From positions 1 through 64,000 of the forward strand of contig DASWZN010000043.1 of NCBI GenBank assembly GCA_036404435.1: DNA of 64,000 nucleotides, given 5' to 3'. The position numbers and the translations under genes are program-made. The notes under the pieces were generated by a model. The model saw only the letters and a program-made list of their open reading frames with translations, was not told the origin of the DNA and made no database searches. This document shows, piece after piece, positions 35,068-44,888 of this stretch. This DNA is from DASWZN01 sp036404435. GTDB lineage: Bacteria > Acidobacteriota > Terriglobia > Bryobacterales > Bryobacteraceae. Within the stretch, counting starts at the first letter, position 1. Each line of letters opens with the position of its first letter.

Positions 35068-38000
35068 GTGTGCGTGCATCTATCGGTGCGTTTTTACGTC
35101 GTCCTACTTGTCGCGATGGCCGTCCTTTTCTTCGCCGCCGTCGCAGGTGCTCAAACCTTCCGCGGGGCCATCCAGGGCACCGTTCTCGATTCATCGGGTG
35201 CGACCGTTCCGGGCGCCCAGGTGACGGTTACCGACACCGCCACAAACCTGAGCCGTCAAGCGACGGCCGGCGAGGGCGGCGCCTACCTGTTCGGTGAGTT
35301 GCCGCTGGGCACCTACAAGGTGTCGGCCGCCAAGGCCGGATTCCGAACCGCCGTGTCGGATGGAATCGCGGTGACCACGGCTTCCACGCAGCGGGTGGAC
35401 CTCACCCTGTCCCCGGGCGAGGCCAAGGAGGTCGTAGAGGTGCGTGAAAGGACCGCCCTGGTGGACACGGTCGGAGACACGCAAGGAGGGACGCTGGACA
35501 GCAGGCAGATGGCGGATCTGCCGATCAACGGGCGCGATTTCGACAAAGCCATTCTGCTGGTGCCCGGCGCGAGCGCCGACCCCGCCGGCATCACCGATTC
35601 TCCGGGATCGTTCGGGACCTTCAGCATGAACGGGAACCGGGGCCGGTCCAACAACTACCTGCTCGACGGCACCGACATGAACGACGGCTACCGGAACGAC
35701 CCGGCCATCAACCAGGCGGGCGTGTTCGGCACGCCTGCGACACTGCTGCCGCTGGATGCGCTGGCCGAGATTCCCGTGATTTCGGGCGCGGACGCCCAGT
35801 TCGGCCGCAACGCGGGCGCTATCGTCAACATCGTCACCAAGTCCGGGACCAACGATCTTCACGGCTCGGCGTTCGAATACTTCCGCAACAGCGCCCTGGA
35901 TGCGCGCAACTTCTTCAACACCGTCCCGGCGGCGCAGAACCCATTTCACAACAACGATTTCGGGGGTTCGCTCGGCGGCCCGATCGTGAAGAACAAGACG
36001 TTCTTCTTCGTCTCCTATGAGGGGGAACGGGAGGATGGCGCGATCGCCAGCCTGAGCCACGTCCCCACGCAAGCCGACATCTCGGCCGCCCTCGCCTCTC
36101 CGGAGCTGGCGCAGCTCGGCGGCGAGAGCCCGGTCATGGCCAACCTGCTGGCGCGTAATCCCTGGCCCGCGCCCAATATGCCTGTGGACGCCAACGGAAA
36201 CAACCTGCAGTCCAGCACGCTGTTCTCGAACCGGGTGGACAGCGCCATCGCCAAGATCGATCAGCACTTCGGCGACGGCGATGTCCTGACCGGGCGTTAC
36301 TACTTCGGCGACAGCGACCAGAGCTTCCCCTTCGCCATTGTCGGCGGAGGTGTTCTGCCAGGTTACAACACCGTCACCCCGACCCGCGTCCAATTGGCCT
36401 CGGCTTCTTACACCCACATCTTTACGCCGCGCTTGTTACTGGAACTGCGCGCCGGCTACAACCGCTTTGCGGAGCAATTCTATCCGGAGGACCAGAGCTT
36501 CGACCCGCGCTCGATCGGGTTGAACACCATCCAGAATCCGAACGATACGGGCCTTCCCGAGATTGAGGTGGCGGGCTATGCGACGCTCGGCGCGAACACA
36601 TCGGTGCCGCGCGGCCGCATCGACACCAACACTCAATACTTCGCCAACGCGTCCTATAACACTGGCCGGAGCAATTGGAAGTGGGGCTACGAGTTCCGCC
36701 GCACCTTCGTCAACGGCTTCTTCGACAACGACTATCGCGGCAAGCTGGAGTTTGCCGACCTGCCCAGTTTTCTGGCCGGGGTCCCCGACGGGGGCTCGCA
36801 GGCGGAGGGTAATTCCCGCCGTGGAACCTATCAGAACAGCGACGGGCTTTACCTTCAGAACAACTTCCGGCTGGCCCGGCATCTCATGCTCGAAGCCGGA
36901 GTGCGCTGGGACTACTATGGCGTCATCGGCGAGGAGCACGGTCTGTTCAGCATATTCGATCCCACCGAGCCCACCGGCGCCAGGCAGGTCAGCCAGCTCT
37001 ATCCGAAAGACTTCAAGAATCTCGCGCCCAGGGTCGGACTCGCCTGGGACGTTTTCGGCTCCGGCAAGACGGTGGTGCGCACGGGTTGGGGCGTGTTCTA
37101 CGACGCGTTCTCCGAGGATTTCTTCGTCGGCCAGTTGCCGTGGAATACTCCCAACGCGGGGCCGGCTTACAACGACATTGGAGGGCCGTCGCCGATTCAG
37201 TTCAGCGGGACGCCGGCGATTACCTTAGGCTCCTGCTCTGTGTCGTCCTCCATCAAGGTGCCGGGGACCTCGTTGTGCGCGCCGCCCGTGTTCAGCAATT
37301 TCGGCGATTCAGGGCTCTTCACGGTCGCCCAAAACCTCCGCACGCCGTACGTCGAGAACTACAACTTCAACCTGCAGCAGGAGCTGGCGCCAGGGATCGC
37401 CTTGCAAGTCGGCTACGTCGGCTCGGCGGGGCGGAAGCTGTTCCGCTACCGCGACATCAACCAGCTTGTGGGCGATGGGCCGGCCCCTTACTCGAGCATC
37501 AACCCCAACCTCGGCTACGTCAACCAGATCGAGACCAGCGCGGTTTCCAACTACAACGGCCTGCAAACCATCTTGAAGGTCGAAACCCACGGACTCACCT
37601 CGTCGGTCAACTACACTTGGTCGCATTCGCTCGACAACGCCAGCGACGGAACGGACTTCGTTCCCAACGCGACGCAGCCGGACAACAGCTTCAACGCTGC
37701 GAACGAGTGGGCCAACTCGAACTTCGACGTGCGGCAGCGCCTGGCCTGGACCTTCATGTACCAGCTCCCCAACGCGCCCACGCGTAAGAAGCTGCTCTCG
37801 GGATGGGCCATCAACGGCGTCCTGGCGATGCAGACCGGGCAGCCCGTGAATCTGGACTATCTCTTCGAGGGAGATTTCAACGGCAGCGGCGAATACTTCG
37901 GGCGGCCCGACGTGGTTGGCAATCCCTTTGCCGGGCAGAGTCTTCCGAACACGTTTCTGAACGCGGCGGCGTTTGCCGTGCCGTGCACCTGGGATCCGGC

Positions 38001-38352
38001 TACGGGCTGCGTGACCGGCACGCAGCACTTCGGCGATCTCGGCCGCAATGCGTTCACGGGACCCAGCTTGAAGAACTTCGACTTTTCTTTGTCGAAAACG
38101 ACGCCGATCGGCGAGAGGCTCAAGATGCAAACGCGCGTCGATTTCTTCAACCTCTTCAACCACCCCAACTTCAGCAACCCGATGATGCCGGCTTTCTCGC
38201 TGGACTTTTTGCAAGGCTCGCTCCCGAACGCCCAGGGGCGGGGCACCGGCTCGATTCCGATTACCGCGACCGCCGACGTCGGCACCGGCTACCCGTATCT
38301 GGGCGGCGGAGGCCCGCGTAACATTCAGCTCGCGCTCAAGTTCAGCTTCTGA
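35068..38352 (+). CDS. TonB-dependent receptor, Oar-like, with CarboxypepD_reg domain
   Basis: This outer-membrane protein of about 1094 residues has a signal peptide ending AGAQ. A CarboxypepD-regulatory-like domain follows at about residues 30-115 (IQGTVLDSSGATVPGAQVTV), then a plug domain (PINGRDF; NYLLDGTDMNDG; FGRNAGAIVNIVTKSGTN), then the 22-strand barrel of alternating aromatic-rich strands ending LALKFSF. It is the Oar-like class expanded in Acidobacteriota and used for uptake of oligosaccharides or other large solutes. The start is uncertain: GTG at 35068, GTG at 35074, or another start as early as 35023. The GH42 gene begins 43 bases after the stop, suggesting uptake of a galactoside. 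Confidence 0.88.
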   Translation: MCVHLSVRFYVVLLVAMAVLFFAAVAGAQTFRGAIQGTVLDSSGATVPGAQVTVTDTATNLSRQATAGEGGAYLFGELPLGTYKVSAAKAGFRTAVSDGIAVTTASTQRVDLTLSPGEAKEVVEVRERTALVDTVGDTQGGTLDSRQMADLPINGRDFDKAILLVPGASADPAGITDSPGSFGTFSMNGNRGRSNNYLLDGTDMNDGYRNDPAINQAGVFGTPATLLPLDALAEIPVISGADAQFGRNAGAIVNIVTKSGTNDLHGSAFEYFRNSALDARNFFNTVPAAQNPFHNNDFGGSLGGPIVKNKTFFFVSYEGEREDGAIASLSHVPTQADISAALASPELAQLGGESPVMANLLARNPWPAPNMPVDANGNNLQSSTLFSNRVDSAIAKIDQHFGDGDVLTGRYYFGDSDQSFPFAIVGGGVLPGYNTVTPTRVQLASASYTHIFTPRLLLELRAGYNRFAEQFYPEDQSFDPRSIGLNTIQNPNDTGLPEIEVAGYATLGANTSVPRGRIDTNTQYFANASYNTGRSNWKWGYEFRRTFVNGFFDNDYRGKLEFADLPSFLAGVPDGGSQAEGNSRRGTYQNSDGLYLQNNFRLARHLMLEAGVRWDYYGVIGEEHGLFSIFDPTEPTGARQVSQLYPKDFKNLAPRVGLAWDVFGSGKTVVRTGWGVFYDAFSEDFFVGQLPWNTPNAGPAYNDIGGPSPIQFSGTPAITLGSCSVSSSIKVPGTSLCAPPVFSNFGDSGLFTVAQNLRTPYVENYNFNLQQELAPGIALQVGYVGSAGRKLFRYRDINQLVGDGPAPYSSINPNLGYVNQIETSAVSNYNGLQTILKVETHGLTSSVNYTWSHSLDNASDGTDFVPNATQPDNSFNAANEWANSNFDVRQRLAWTFMYQLPNAPTRKKLLSGWAINGVLAMQTGQPVNLDYLFEGDFNGSGEYFGRPDVVGNPFAGQSLPNTFLNAAAFAVPCTWDPATGCVTGTQHFGDLGRNAFTGPSLKNFDFSLSKTTPIGERLKMQTRVDFFNLFNHPNFSNPMMPAFSLDFLQGSLPNAQGRGTGSIPITATADVGTGYPYLGGGGPRNIQLALKFSF

Positions 38353-38395
38353 GACCGGCGCCGGACCGGCTGCGAGCCTGATAGCATGAGCCTGT

Positions 38396-40537
38396 ATGGA
38401 GATGCTATCGGTTCGCAGGCTCGGCCCGTGGCTCGCGGCAACGATCGCCGCTCTCGCCGCCATCGGGGCCCACTCTCAGGAACAGGCGCGCTTCTCTCCC
38501 GATCGGATGGGCACGTTCCTCTACGGCGCAGCCTTCTACGAAGAATACATGCCGCAAGACCGCCTGGAAAAGGACGTCCAGTTGATGGAGCAGGCCGGCA
38601 TCAACGTGGTGCGTGTGGGCGAGTCCACCTGGAGCCAGTGGGAGCCCGAGGACGGCCGCTTCGAGTTCGCCTGGATGGATCGCATCGTCGAACGCCTGGC
38701 GCGGGCGCACATCTACGTCATCATGGGCACGCCCACTTACTCGATCCCTCCGTGGATGTTCAAAGAGCATCCGGAGATTCTGGTGACCAGGCTGGACGGT
38801 CAAAAGGCCACTTACGGCATACGCCAGAACATGGATATCACGAATCCGGATTATCTTCGGTATTCGGAGCGCGTGATTCGCAAGATAGCCGAACACTACC
38901 GGGACGATCCCGCCGTGATCGGCTACCAGATCGACAACGAGACAACTTCGTATGGAACGGCCGGCCCCAATGTGCAGGCCGCCTTCGTCCGTTACCTGCA
39001 GGTGAAGTTCTCGACGGTCGACCGGCTGAACAAGATCTGGGGATTGGTCTACTGGGGCCAGGAGCTGCACGACTGGTCCGAAGTGCCTCCCCGCAACGGC
39101 ATTCTCAATCCCGGTTGGAAGCTGGAGTGGGACCGCTACCAGGACTCGATCGTCACCCGTTTCCTGGCCTGGCAGGCATCGCTGGTGCGCGAGTACCTCC
39201 GCCCCGATCAGTTCGTCACCCAGGATTTCGGCGGCGCCACGCGTTCCGACGTCGACGAGCGCACCATTTCGCAGAGTCTGGACATAGCGGCCATGAATAC
39301 TTACTATCCCAGTCAGGACCTGTATGACGGGGAGGGATCAAGTTACGCCGGCGATTTTGCGCGGTCGTTGAAGCAGACCAACTATCTGGTGACCGAGACC
39401 AACGCCCAGACCATCGGCTGGGATTCGCGCTGGCAGTTTCCGCCCTACGACGGCCAGGTGCGCCAGAACGTCTACCTGATGGCCTCGACGGGCGCCAACA
39501 TGGTCGAGTACTGGCATTGGCACTCGCTGCACTACGGCCAGGAGACGTACTGGAAGGGCGTGCTGTCGCACGATCTGGAGCCCGGTCGCGTCTACGCCGA
39601 GGTGGTGCGCACCGCGCATGAGCTCCAGCGCATCGGCCCGCAGATCGTCGGCCTGAAGGCCGCGCACCCCGTGGCGCTGCTTTACAGCAGCGATTCCCGC
39701 CGGGGCATCGACTACATGCCGTTTCTGCAGTCGCCGGCCGCCGGCGACATGCCCTGGCATCACCTTGGCGGCTACGACCTGGAGATGCGGCGCCTGTACC
39801 GCGCGCTCTACCGCTTGAATGTGGGAGTGGACTTCATTTTCCCTGAGACCACGGACCTGAGCGCCTACAAGGTGATCGTTGTGCCGCCGCTCTACGTCGC
39901 GAGCGACACCGTGCTCGCCCGCCTCGTCGATTACGTGCGTGCGGGCGGCCATCTGGTGCTGACGCTGAAGAGCGGGTTCTGCGATGAGTACTCGACCGTT
40001 CGTCCGGTGATGGCGCCGGGGCCCTTGCGCGAAGCCGCGGGCTTCCACTACCAGGAGTTCTCTAACCTGCGCGAGCCCCTGGCCCTCAAGGGCGACCCCT
40101 TCCAGGCCGGGCCTGACAATCGCGTGAGCGACTGGGCGGAGCTGCTTCTGCCCGATACGGCGACGCCCCTGGCCTACTACGATCATTCGTTCTTCGGAAA
40201 GTATCCCGCCGTCACTCAGAACCATTTCGGCAAGGGCACCCTGACCTACGAGGGCACCGTTTTGAGCGAGGGGTTGCAGCAGAAGTTGCTCCAACGAGTG
40301 CTCGATGAGGCACACCTGGGCGGCCCCGACCAGAAGCTGCCCGCCGCGGTCCGAGTGAAACACGGCGTCACACGCGCCGGCAAGGCGCTTCACTATTACT
40401 TCAACTTCTCGGCGGCAGCGCAGGAGGTTGTCTACCCCTACGGGAGCGGCACGGAATTGCTCGCGAACCGTCCGGTGACGAGCGGCGCAACGGTCTCGCT
40501 CGAACCCTGGGGCGTGGCCATCATCGAGGACCAATGA
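38396..40537 (+). CDS. GH42 beta-galactosidase, exported
   Basis: This 713-residue GH42 enzyme removes terminal beta-galactose. It has a signal peptide (cleavage near GAHSQEQ), then the TIM barrel (ERLEKDV region; INVVRVGESTWSQWEPEDG; GTPTYSIPPWM). The acid/base Glu is E182 in GYQIDNETTSYG, and the nucleophile is E334 in LVTETNAQ. A domain of the trimerisation type is visible as YKVIVVPPLYVA and VDYVRAGGHLVLTLKSG, and a small C-terminal beta domain follows. The cysteine zinc site of some GH42 enzymes is absent. The stop overlaps glpD as ATGA, and the TonB receptor is just upstream. Confidence 0.93.
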   Translation: MEMLSVRRLGPWLAATIAALAAIGAHSQEQARFSPDRMGTFLYGAAFYEEYMPQDRLEKDVQLMEQAGINVVRVGESTWSQWEPEDGRFEFAWMDRIVERLARAHIYVIMGTPTYSIPPWMFKEHPEILVTRLDGQKATYGIRQNMDITNPDYLRYSERVIRKIAEHYRDDPAVIGYQIDNETTSYGTAGPNVQAAFVRYLQVKFSTVDRLNKIWGLVYWGQELHDWSEVPPRNGILNPGWKLEWDRYQDSIVTRFLAWQASLVREYLRPDQFVTQDFGGATRSDVDERTISQSLDIAAMNTYYPSQDLYDGEGSSYAGDFARSLKQTNYLVTETNAQTIGWDSRWQFPPYDGQVRQNVYLMASTGANMVEYWHWHSLHYGQETYWKGVLSHDLEPGRVYAEVVRTAHELQRIGPQIVGLKAAHPVALLYSSDSRRGIDYMPFLQSPAAGDMPWHHLGGYDLEMRRLYRALYRLNVGVDFIFPETTDLSAYKVIVVPPLYVASDTVLARLVDYVRAGGHLVLTLKSGFCDEYSTVRPVMAPGPLREAAGFHYQEFSNLREPLALKGDPFQAGPDNRVSDWAELLLPDTATPLAYYDHSFFGKYPAVTQNHFGKGTLTYEGTVLSEGLQQKLLQRVLDEAHLGGPDQKLPAAVRVKHGVTRAGKALHYYFNFSAAAQEVVYPYGSGTELLANRPVTSGATVSLEPWGVAIIEDQ

Positions 40538-42099
40538 ACCGCGCCGAAATGTCCCGCCGGCTCGAAGCGCATGCCGGCCCGTGGGACATGATCGTGGTGG
40601 GCGGAGGCGCCACCGGCGCCGGTGTTGCCATCGATGGCGCCTCGCGCGGCTACGACGTGCTCCTGCTCGAGCAGAGCGACTTCGGCAAAGGAACCTCCAG
40701 CCGCAGCACCAAGCTGGTTCACGGCGGCGTCCGTTACCTGGAGCAGGGCAACGTGTCGCTGGTGATGGAAGCGCTGAAAGAGCGCGGCCTGCTCCTCCGG
40801 AACGCCCCTCACCTGGTCCGCAACCTGGGCTTCGTGGTGCCGAACTACGACTGGTGGGAAGCCCCTTTCTACGGCGTCGGTCTGAAGCTTTACGACCTGC
40901 TGGCGGGCCAGTACGGCTTCGGAGCCTCGCAAATCCTTTCCCGAGAAGAGACCCTGGAACGCCTGCCTACCCTCAACACGGACGGCCTGCGCGGCGGCGT
41001 GGTCTACTTCGACGGCCAGTTCGACGACGCACGCCTGCTGGTCAACCTGGTCGCCACTGCCGGCGAGCTGGGCGCGGCCCTTCTGAACTATGCGCAGGTC
41101 ACCGGCATCGGCAAGGACGGCGACGGCTTCGTCAACGGCGTCGCGGTCCGCGACGTGGAAGACGGCCGGGAGTTTGAAGTCGCCGCGAGAGTCGTGATCA
41201 ACGCCACGGGACCGTTCACGGATGACTTGCGCCGCAAGGCGGATCCTTCCGCCCCGCCGTTGATCGCTCCCAGTCAAGGCATCCACCTGGTGCTAGACGG
41301 CTCCTTTCTGGCCGGCGACAGCGCCATCATGGTCCCGCACACCCGCGATGGCCGCGTGATGTTCGCCATTCCGTGGCACGGACACACGCTGGTCGGCACC
41401 ACCGACACGCCGATCCTGGAGCCCGTGCTCGAGCCCGTAGCCCAGGAGCAGGAAGTGGACTTCGTTCTCGAGACCGCTTCCCTCTACCTCGCGAAGAAGC
41501 CCGGCCGCCGCGACGTGACCAGCGTCTTCGCCGGCATCCGTCCGCTGGTCCGCGCCGGAGACTCCGCCAACACCGCGGCGCTTTCCCGCGACCATACCGT
41601 ACACATCGAGAACTCCGGCCTGATTACGATCTGCGGCGGCAAGTGGACCACCTATCGCCGCATGGCTGAGGACTGCGTCAACCACGCCGCTACCCTGGCG
41701 CATCTGGCGGACCGCCCCTGCGTGACCGATCGCCTCAACATCCACGGCTTCCAGCCCAACGCCGCCCGGTTCGGCCGGCTCGCCGCTTACGGCTCCGATG
41801 CTCCCGCCGTACAGAAGTTGATGGAGGCCGATCCTTCGCTTTCCGAGCCCTTGCACGGCGCCTTGCCCTACTCGGGCGCCGAAGTGGTTTGGGCCGCCCG
41901 CGAGGAAATGGCACGCACCGTGGAAGACGTTCTGGCGCGCCGCACCCGTGCCCTGTTCCTGAACGCCCGCGCCGCGATCGAGATGGCTCCGCGGGTGGCC
42001 GCCCTGATGGCGCGCGAACTGGGACGGGACGCGGACTGGGAGGCGGAGCAAGTGCAGGCATTCAACCGGACGGCGCGCGGTTTTCTGCTGGAACCATGA
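40534..42099 (+). CDS. glpD: Glycerol-3-phosphate dehydrogenase
   Basis: This FAD-dependent membrane-associated dehydrogenase oxidises sn-glycerol 3-phosphate to dihydroxyacetone phosphate and feeds electrons to quinone. The 521-residue protein has the FAD-binding VVGGGATGAGVAIDGASRG and LLLEQSDFGKGTSSRSTKL motifs. KLVHGGVRYLEQGN is a family signature. LVGTTDTPI and FAGIRPLVR are also present, and ICGGKWTTYRRMAED is the C-terminal FAD signature. Its ATG overlaps the GH42 stop. It ends 10 bases from the stop of the convergent glpK, so the two glycerol genes face each other. Confidence 0.95.
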   Translation: MNRAEMSRRLEAHAGPWDMIVVGGGATGAGVAIDGASRGYDVLLLEQSDFGKGTSSRSTKLVHGGVRYLEQGNVSLVMEALKERGLLLRNAPHLVRNLGFVVPNYDWWEAPFYGVGLKLYDLLAGQYGFGASQILSREETLERLPTLNTDGLRGGVVYFDGQFDDARLLVNLVATAGELGAALLNYAQVTGIGKDGDGFVNGVAVRDVEDGREFEVAARVVINATGPFTDDLRRKADPSAPPLIAPSQGIHLVLDGSFLAGDSAIMVPHTRDGRVMFAIPWHGHTLVGTTDTPILEPVLEPVAQEQEVDFVLETASLYLAKKPGRRDVTSVFAGIRPLVRAGDSANTAALSRDHTVHIENSGLITICGGKWTTYRRMAEDCVNHAATLAHLADRPCVTDRLNIHGFQPNAARFGRLAAYGSDAPAVQKLMEADPSLSEPLHGALPYSGAEVVWAAREEMARTVEDVLARRTRALFLNARAAIEMAPRVAALMARELGRDADWEAEQVQAFNRTARGFLLEP

Positions 42100-42109
42100 C
42101 GCCTTCCCT

Positions 42110-43597
42110 TCAGTCCTCCAGCCAGTCGAACGACCGTGCGACCGCCCTCTTCCAGAAGCCGTACATCCGTTCCCGCCGCTCCGGCTCCATTTGCGGTTCC
42201 CAGGTGCGGTCCGCCGACCATTGCGCGCGCAGGTCCTCCACGCTGGCGTAGAAACGGGTGGCCAGCCCGGCCGCGTACGCCGCTCCCAAAGCCGTTGTCT
42301 CCTTCACCGCCGGACGCACCACCGTGCGGTTCAGAATATCGGCCTGGAACTGCATCAGGGACTCGTTCTCCACCATGCCGCCATCCGCTCGTAGCGCGGC
42401 CAGGGGAACACCCGAGTCTCTCTCCATGGCCTCCACCACGTCGCGCGTCTGAAAGGCCGTCGCTTCCAGCACCGCGCGGGCCAGGTGACTCTTGTTTGAA
42501 TGGCGGGTGAGCCCCGCAATCACGCCGCGGGCGTTGTGCTTCCAGTACGGCGCGTACAATCCCGAGAAGGCCGGAACGAAGTAGACCCCGCCATTGTCCG
42601 GGACCATAAGGGCGAGGGCTTCGATCTCCGCGCTCTTGCCGATGAGCCCGAGATTATCCCGGAGCCACTGTACCAGCGCTCCGGCGATGGCCACGCTTCC
42701 CTCCAGCGCGTAGTGGGCCGGCTGTCCCTGGAGCCGGAACGCCACGGTGGTGACGAGGCCATACTGGGACTGCACGATGTCGCGCCCCGTGTTCATGAGC
42801 AGGAAGCAGCCCGTGCCGTAGGTGTTCTTCGCCTCGCCCGCCTGGAAGCAGGTCTGACCCACCAGGGCAGCCTGCTGGTCGCCCAGAATTCCGGCCACCG
42901 GAACGCCCGCAATCGCGTCCAGTGTCGCGGTTCCGTAGACTTCGCTGCTGGAGCGGATCTGTGGCAGAATCTGCCGCGGTATTGCGAATGCGGTCAGCAG
43001 CTCGGGATCCCAGTCGAGAGTCTGCAAATTCATCAACTGCGTGCGGCTCGCGTTCGTCGAGTCCGTGATGTGCAGGCCCGTCAGGTGCCACAGTAGAAAG
43101 GCATCCATATTGCCGAAGAGAACCTCGCCCGCTTCGGCCTGCTGGCGCGCGCCTGCGAGATGGTCCAGCAGCCAGCGGATCTTCAGCGCACTGAAATAGG
43201 TGGCCAGTGGCAGCCCGGTCCTTGCGCGGAAGCGGTCCGGGCCGCCCTCGCACGAGAATTCGGGAATGTAGTCGGCCACCCGCGTATCCTGCCAGACCAG
43301 CGCGTTGGCTAGCGGCCGGCCGGTCCTGCGATTCCACAGCACGGTGGTTTCCCGCTGGTTGGCGATGCCCAGCGCCGCCAGGTCGCCGGGCCGCAGGCCG
43401 CGTTGCTCCATGGCCGCGGCGATCACTTCCCGGGTTCGGAGCCAGATCTCCTCCGGATCCTGTTCCACCCATCCGGGCTGCGGGTAGATCTGCTGATGCT
43501 CCCTCTGTGCGCTGGCGACGATCCGCCCGGCCCGGTCAAAGACCAGAAACCGCGTGCTGGTGGTGCCTTGATCGACCGCTGCAACGAAGTCTGCCAT
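42110..43597 (-). CDS. glpK: Glycerol kinase
   Basis: GlpK phosphorylates glycerol to glycerol 3-phosphate, the substrate of GlpD. The 495-residue FGGY kinase shows the N-terminal AAVDQGTTSTRFLVFD phosphate loop, GIANQRETTVLWNRRTG, SALKIRWLLDH, NASRTQLMNL, the GILGDQQAALVGQ motif, and the YGTGCFLLMNTG adenosine motif. The C-terminal part shows MVENESLMQFQADILN. The ATG at 43597 has a GGGGA ribosome site; a TTG in frame at 43618 was not preferred. Convergent with glpD (10 bases between stops), it is therefore a separate transcript. The DUF6807 gene lies upstream on the same strand, 111 bases away. Confidence 0.96.
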   Translation of the reverse strand: MADFVAAVDQGTTSTRFLVFDRAGRIVASAQREHQQIYPQPGWVEQDPEEIWLRTREVIAAAMEQRGLRPGDLAALGIANQRETTVLWNRRTGRPLANALVWQDTRVADYIPEFSCEGGPDRFRARTGLPLATYFSALKIRWLLDHLAGARQQAEAGEVLFGNMDAFLLWHLTGLHITDSTNASRTQLMNLQTLDWDPELLTAFAIPRQILPQIRSSSEVYGTATLDAIAGVPVAGILGDQQAALVGQTCFQAGEAKNTYGTGCFLLMNTGRDIVQSQYGLVTTVAFRLQGQPAHYALEGSVAIAGALVQWLRDNLGLIGKSAEIEALALMVPDNGGVYFVPAFSGLYAPYWKHNARGVIAGLTRHSNKSHLARAVLEATAFQTRDVVEAMERDSGVPLAALRADGGMVENESLMQFQADILNRTVVRPAVKETTALGAAYAAGLATRFYASVEDLRAQWSADRTWEPQMEPERRERMYGFWKRAVARSFDWLED

Positions 43598-43708
43598 GCG
43601 TCCCCAGGTTAGCTCCAAAGGGTGCCGGAAGAGTCCGTTGCCTTCTGGCGGAGTGCAGAAGGTGAGCGGGAAGCGCTACCGGCGGCTCTAGCGGTACCTC
43701 GCGGGGAC

Positions 43709-44656
43709 CTACCGCTCGGCCGCGTACTTACTGTACAAGCCCGCGATATCGGCGCTTCGGACATCGCCGAAGTGAATCACCACGCGATAACGGAAAATCA
43801 CGCGCTGCCCGGGCTCGATCGTCATACTGCCGTCCTTGCTCTTGTCGGCAGTGAAATCCCGGACGCCGAAGGGGTTCACGGCGAACAGCCCGTAAGCCCG
43901 CGAATGCCAGTAAGTGGGATGCCGCGGATTCGAAGGATGGTCCATGATGGCGACACCCACGGTCTGCCCATCCACCTGCCCGTAGTAGTCGACCCATGGG
44001 GAACGCTTGCCCCACACGTTCTTCTCCGTTTCCAGCCCCTCGGCGTTCACCATCTTCCCGGTGCGGTCCTCGGAAAGAGCCGTGGCCAAGCGTATGCCGA
44101 AGGTGCCTTCCTTAGTGTCTCCGAACGTCAGCTTCTGGGGGGCCTCAATGGCGATCTCGTAATCGACGATGCGCAACCGGGACTCCGCGTAAATGGTAAT
44201 CGTCCGCGTGTCGGTCATGAAGAGCTTGCCGTCCGGGCCGAAGCTGTCAAATGCGGCTTTGATCGTTCCCGACTTAGCGCCTCCCTTGGCCTCCAGCACC
44301 TCCTTCAGCGCGATGCGGCCCTTTTTCGGATCCGTCGTAGCGGGTTCGGTGTTCCAGAAATCGGCGCCGTTTACCGACCCGTGCTCGAAGAACATCCCGT
44401 GATGCCACGGATGATCGCGCGTCTCGCCCTCCTCCATTGGATAGTGGCGGGTCACGACGATTCCGGAGGCCGTTCGTAGGGGATAAAGGTACGGCTTGTT
44501 CCCGTCGGGCGCGAGGAAGAAGTCCGAGTACGGCTTCCCGTCAATCTCCACCGAGATGCGGTCCGCCTTGGGCGTGATGTTCACTTGCCCGCACAATGGG
44601 GACAACGCCACCGGAATCAATGCCGCGGCGGCAATCCATGAATCGCTTCGGATCAT
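43709..44656 (-). CDS. Exported DUF6807 (PmoA-like) protein
   Basis: This 315-residue protein has a signal peptide (cleavage near SPLCGQ). It belongs to the DUF6807 family (annotated 'methane oxygenase PmoA family' in some databases, although it is not a methane monooxygenase). Typical motifs are YLYPLRTASGIVVTRHYP, the RDHPWHHGMFFEHGSVNG histidine cluster, DYYGQVDGQTVGVAIMDHPS and YWHSRAYGLFAVNPFG. The family occurs in Acidobacteriota, Planctomycetota and Bacteroidota near carbohydrate genes. The function is unknown; a sugar-binding or lyase role has been suggested. It lies upstream of glpK, possibly in the same transcript. Confidence 0.88.
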   Translation of the reverse strand: MIRSDSWIAAAALIPVALSPLCGQVNITPKADRISVEIDGKPYSDFFLAPDGNKPYLYPLRTASGIVVTRHYPMEEGETRDHPWHHGMFFEHGSVNGADFWNTEPATTDPKKGRIALKEVLEAKGGAKSGTIKAAFDSFGPDGKLFMTDTRTITIYAESRLRIVDYEIAIEAPQKLTFGDTKEGTFGIRLATALSEDRTGKMVNAEGLETEKNVWGKRSPWVDYYGQVDGQTVGVAIMDHPSNPRHPTYWHSRAYGLFAVNPFGVRDFTADKSKDGSMTIEPGQRVIFRYRVVIHFGDVRSADIAGLYSKYAAER

Positions 44657-44811
44657 AACTGCGGACTCCTTTTTCTTCCGCCTTCAGGCTGTTAGACCCA
44701 CTCAAAGTTGTCAGGCGCGCACGTGGCCGCAATAGAAAGTCAACGGCAAGCCTCAGTGTACATCAGCTCACTGTGTGGCCCCCCGGAAAGCACGGTTTCC
44801 AACTCGTCTCC

Positions 44812-44839
44812 GGCGTTTGCGCTTCGGGACGCAAGCGCC
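44812..44839. terminator. Hairpin with an 8-base loop, possible terminator
   Basis: GGCGTTTGCG and CGCAAGCGCC form a 10-bp stem with one G-T pair. It lies beyond the small minus-strand frame at 44889-45080 and could end a leftward transcript. No long T-run follows, so this is a weak call. Confidence 0.35.
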
Positions 44840-44888
44840 AAGCCCGCCCCCTTGACAGCATGGGGCTTCGTGCTAACCGGCCCCTCGC

